Assembly: GCA_001873515.1 (NCBI GenBank)
Contig: MNZH01000005.1
Location: forward strand, 1 to 5,827
Direction of reading: 5' to 3'
Length of the DNA stretch: 5,827 nucleotides
DNA from: Parcubacteria group bacterium CG2_30_45_37
Lineage (GTDB): Bacteria > Patescibacteriota > Patescibacteriia > Patescibacteriales > GWC2-42-12
Shown here: piece by piece, positions 4,552 to 5,827 of the stretch
How positions within the stretch are numbered: position 1 is the first letter of the stretch
Layout: every line of letters begins with the position of its first letter
Program-made: the position numbers and the translations under genes
Notes under the pieces: generated by a model
The model's input: the letters and a program-made list of their open reading frames with translations, nothing else
What the model was told of the DNA's origin: nothing
Databases searched by the model: none

Positions 4552-5827
4552 AATATTTAAAATAACTTTTTTATTGATAATTACCGCCGAACTATTGTCC
4601 TTTTTGGGTTATTATTGGCAGATAATTAATTTTATCTGCTTTTTCATTATCGCGCTTTTGGCTTTAATTTTATCTTTACGCCGGCCGGAATACGGCTTGT
4701 ACATATTGCTCACCGAACTGTTTATCGGCTCGTTCGGCTATTTGTTTTATTTTGAAAATGGCGGTTTTAAAATTTCCAGCCGCATAGCGCTGTGGCTGAT
4801 TGTCATGTCGGTCTGGCTGGCGAAGACCGCGCTTAATTATCTAAACACAAAAAAATTAAATATTATTTTTTTCAGATCAGCTTATTTTAAGTATTTTATT
4901 GCTTTATTTATTTTCCTGGCCTGGGGAGCGGTAAACGGGTTGTTAAACAGCAACACTATAAGCAACATTTTTTTTGACTTTAATAACTGGCTGTATCTTC
5001 TGCTGATTTTCCCGCTTTACGAAATCGCGCGGGACGAAAATAATCTAAAAATCATTAAACAAATCTTTTTAGCCTCTATTAGCTGGTTAAGTTTTAAAAC
5101 TCTGATTCTCGCTTATTTTTTCTCGCATAGCTTTGACTTTTTTAATCTTGACCTTTACCGCTGGGTCAGGTTAAGCGGAGCCGGGGAGATAACTCAAGTC
5201 GTCCCGGGTTTCAGCCGGATATTCATGCAGTCGCATATTTATGTTTTGATCGGTTTTTTTATAATATTATTTTACTTATTAAAAACAATAATTAACGCTT
5301 CGTCAGCCGTCAAAAAATTCCCTACCTTCTACCTCTTACTTCTTACTTTGTCATTATCCGCTATTATTATCAGTTTCTCGCGCAGTTTTTGGCTGGGTCT
5401 GGCGGCCGGAGGAATTTTCGTCTGGCTGATAGCGCTTGGCAAATTAAAAATCAAGCTTAGGCAATTTTTAGTCTTTAACTCAATGATTTTTTTGTCCATA
5501 CTGGCGAGCTTGACGCTAACACTGGGATTGGCGTTTTTCCCTTGGCCAACCACTTTGGGAGGCTTTAACGCCACCGCTTTATTAAGCGACCGCGCCACTG
5601 GCTTAACCGGCGAAGCCGGCGCTTCCTCAAGATGGCAGCTTTTGCCGCCGCTTTGGCAAGAAATTAAGCAGGCGCCCATTATGGGCCAAGGCTTCGGCGC
5701 CACGGTGACTTACCTTACCAGCGACCCGCGCGTGCTGGCTGCCAGCCCCTCGGGTGTTTACACCACTTACGCCTTTGAATGGGGCTGGCTTGATGTTTGG
5801 CTAAAATTAGGCCTGCTCGGCCTATTG
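4538..5827 (+). CDS. O-antigen polymerase/ligase-like membrane protein (Wzy/WaaL family), incomplete at window end
   Basis: The frame from ATG 4538 stays open for 430 codons to the window edge, so the C-terminus is missing. About 11 hydrophobic segments occupy residues 8-335. They are followed by a polar loop (about 337-413), likely outside the membrane, and then the start of another helix (WLDVWLKLGLLGLL). This is the layout of O-antigen ligases and polymerases. Supporting motifs are RRPEYGLYILLTELFIGSFGYLF (48-70), SFSRSFWLGLAAGG (279-292, like the family's SRG.WLG) and SSRWQLLPPLWQEIKQAPIMGQGFG (363-387, like R...W..A...I..HP..G.GFG). No His is seen in the visible part of the loop, although WaaL ligases carry an important one, so polymerase versus ligase cannot be decided. 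It starts inside the end of the upstream GT2 gene (14-bp overlap), pointing to coupled translation. T8 and T7 runs (4968-4975, 5254-5260) and a 7-bp tandem repeat lie within it. Confidence 0.82.
   Translation, partial: MSNNRIFKITFLLIITAELLSFLGYYWQIINFICFFIIALLALILSLRRPEYGLYILLTELFIGSFGYLFYFENGGFKISSRIALWLIVMSVWLAKTALNYLNTKKLNIIFFRSAYFKYFIALFIFLAWGAVNGLLNSNTISNIFFDFNNWLYLLLIFPLYEIARDENNLKIIKQIFLASISWLSFKTLILAYFFSHSFDFFNLDLYRWVRLSGAGEITQVVPGFSRIFMQSHIYVLIGFFIILFYLLKTIINASSAVKKFPTFYLLLLTLSLSAIIISFSRSFWLGLAAGGIFVWLIALGKLKIKLRQFLVFNSMIFLSILASLTLTLGLAFFPWPTTLGGFNATALLSDRATGLTGEAGASSRWQLLPPLWQEIKQAPIMGQGFGATVTYLTSDPRVLAASPSGVYTTYAFEWGWLDVWLKLGLLGLL
5322..5349 (+). repeat. Four tandem heptanucleotide units (YTACYTY) inside the polymerase/ligase gene
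   Basis: The units CTACCTT (5322-5328), CTACCTC (5329-5335), TTACTTC (5336-5342) and TTACTTT (5343-5349) fit the consensus YTACYTY with no spacer. They encode part of TFYLLLLT (residues 263-270) in a predicted membrane helix. Because the unit is 7 bp, gain or loss of one unit would shift the reading frame. Divergence between the first two and last two units suggests the array is not freshly expanded. Confidence 0.6.

Noticed and set aside
5612..5625. Small palindrome GAAGC-CGGC-GCTTC in the polymerase/ligase gene
   Set aside because: Only 5-bp arms, encoding an ordinary GEAGAS stretch before a conserved motif; it does not match the other repeats in the window.
5329..5703. Minus-strand open frame of 124 codons
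   Set aside because: It is antisense to the well-supported Wzy/WaaL-like gene, with a composition explained by complementing its Leu/Phe-rich codons and no recognisable domain.

Overview
The window looks like a piece of a Candidate Phyla Radiation (Patescibacteria, probably Parcubacteria-like) genome. This is an inference from several things together: the rplQ-rplM-rpsI order with trimmed ribosomal proteins (L13 only 113 residues), very compact AT-rich spacers, no recognisable Shine-Dalgarno sequence before any of the seven genes, and repeat types (an 'ASAKASAG'-encoding palindrome and a 'CHCEERSDEAIS'-encoding hairpin) that I recall from such genomes. No marker here fixes the exact lineage. 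All seven genes are on the + strand.

Layout. Positions 34-1164 hold the distal end of a ribosomal protein operon: L17, L13 and S9, with 8-10 bp spacers. It is closed by a clear intrinsic terminator at 1184-1215. Directly behind it, an extended -10 promoter (1225-1233) sits at the spacing expected for transcription to begin on the A of the next ATG. That would make the following operon leaderless at its first gene.

Positions 1240-5827 are a cell-surface polysaccharide cluster: a Wzx-like flippase (1240-2709), a family 4 type glycosyltransferase (2684-3793), a family 2 glycosyltransferase (3853-4551) and an O-antigen polymerase/ligase-like membrane protein (4538 to the window edge, incomplete). 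The first two genes overlap by 26 bp and the last two by 14 bp, so the cluster is probably one transcript with coupled translation. A plausible division of labour is that the glycosyltransferases build a lipid-linked oligosaccharide on the cytoplasmic face, the flippase moves it across the membrane, and the Wzy/WaaL-like protein polymerises it or transfers it outside.

The most notable content is repetitive DNA inside the polysaccharide genes. A 28-bp palindrome is inserted in frame near the start of the family 4 glycosyltransferase. A 94-nt hairpin element occupies the junction of the two glycosyltransferases; it supplies the last 14 codons and stop of one and a possible alternative start for the other. 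Four tandem 7-bp units lie in the polymerase/ligase gene. No RNA gene, CRISPR array or transposase was seen, and there is no gene-free stretch longer than about 75 bp.
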